A DNA stretch of 60,000 nt from Membranipora membranacea (taxonomy: Eukaryota > Bryozoa > Gymnolaemata > Cheilostomatida > Membraniporidae): the NCBI GenBank assembly GCA_914767715.1, contig OU612065.1, forward strand, positions 33,358,001-33,418,000. Reading direction: 5' to 3'. Positions 59,876 through 60,000 of the stretch are shown piece after piece. The notes below the pieces were generated by a model, which did not search any database, had not been told where the DNA came from, and saw only the letters and a list, made by a program, of their open reading frames with translations. A program made the position numbers and the translations under genes. Within the stretch, counting starts at the first letter, position 1; each line of letters begins with the position of its first letter.

Positions 59876-60000
59876 CTAAGAATAAAATAATGAAGTAATG
59901 AGTAGTAGAATAAGCATCATCCTACATTATATTCTGCTGACAGTGTCATCAAATTGGTGAGCGCTGATATAACATGTCAGTTATTGTTCTAATCACAAAA

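Overview
The window is nuclear DNA from an animal, most likely an AT-rich invertebrate metazoan. The genes have many exons with GT-AG introns of about 0.3 to 6 kb. The products are animal or general eukaryotic families (ORC1, PRPF38A, RPL14, an ankyrin/BTB protein, an SLCO transporter with a Kazal-like loop). Introns and intergenic DNA carry tRNA-derived SINEs, fold-back elements and a large minisatellite. I cannot name the species.

Layout, left to right. (1) 358-3956, + strand: a six-exon GalNAc-transferase-like type II membrane protein that has lost the family's metal-binding and catalytic motifs. (2) 5317-5484, - strand: the first coding exon of a CDKL2-like kinase; no further kinase exon was found to its left. 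(3) 5485-8566: gene-free, with small repeats. (4) 8567-10619, +: RPL14, three exons, short form. (5) 12068-15672, -: PRPF38A, six exons, with an unexpected C-terminal HIND-like motif. (6) 16012-31829, +: ORC1, about 22 exons, head-to-head with PRPF38A across 339 bp. Its fifteenth intron holds about 3 kb of 25-bp tandem repeats. (7) 35659-52654, +: an ABTB2/ABTB3 (BTBD11)-type protein, 16 exons. (8) 54668-59875, -: the C-terminal eight exons of an SLCO (OATP) transporter whose N-terminal exons lie past the right edge.

The genes do not form one pathway. The informative context is the PRPF38A/ORC1 divergent pair, which I recall as also adjacent and divergent in human. A splicing factor and a replication-initiation factor therefore share a short candidate bidirectional promoter.

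Exon boundaries were joined by hand from reading frame, splice-site consensus and remembered family sequence. Boundaries marked ambiguous need transcript data. I saw no rRNA, no intact tRNA, no CRISPR array and no complete autonomous transposon.
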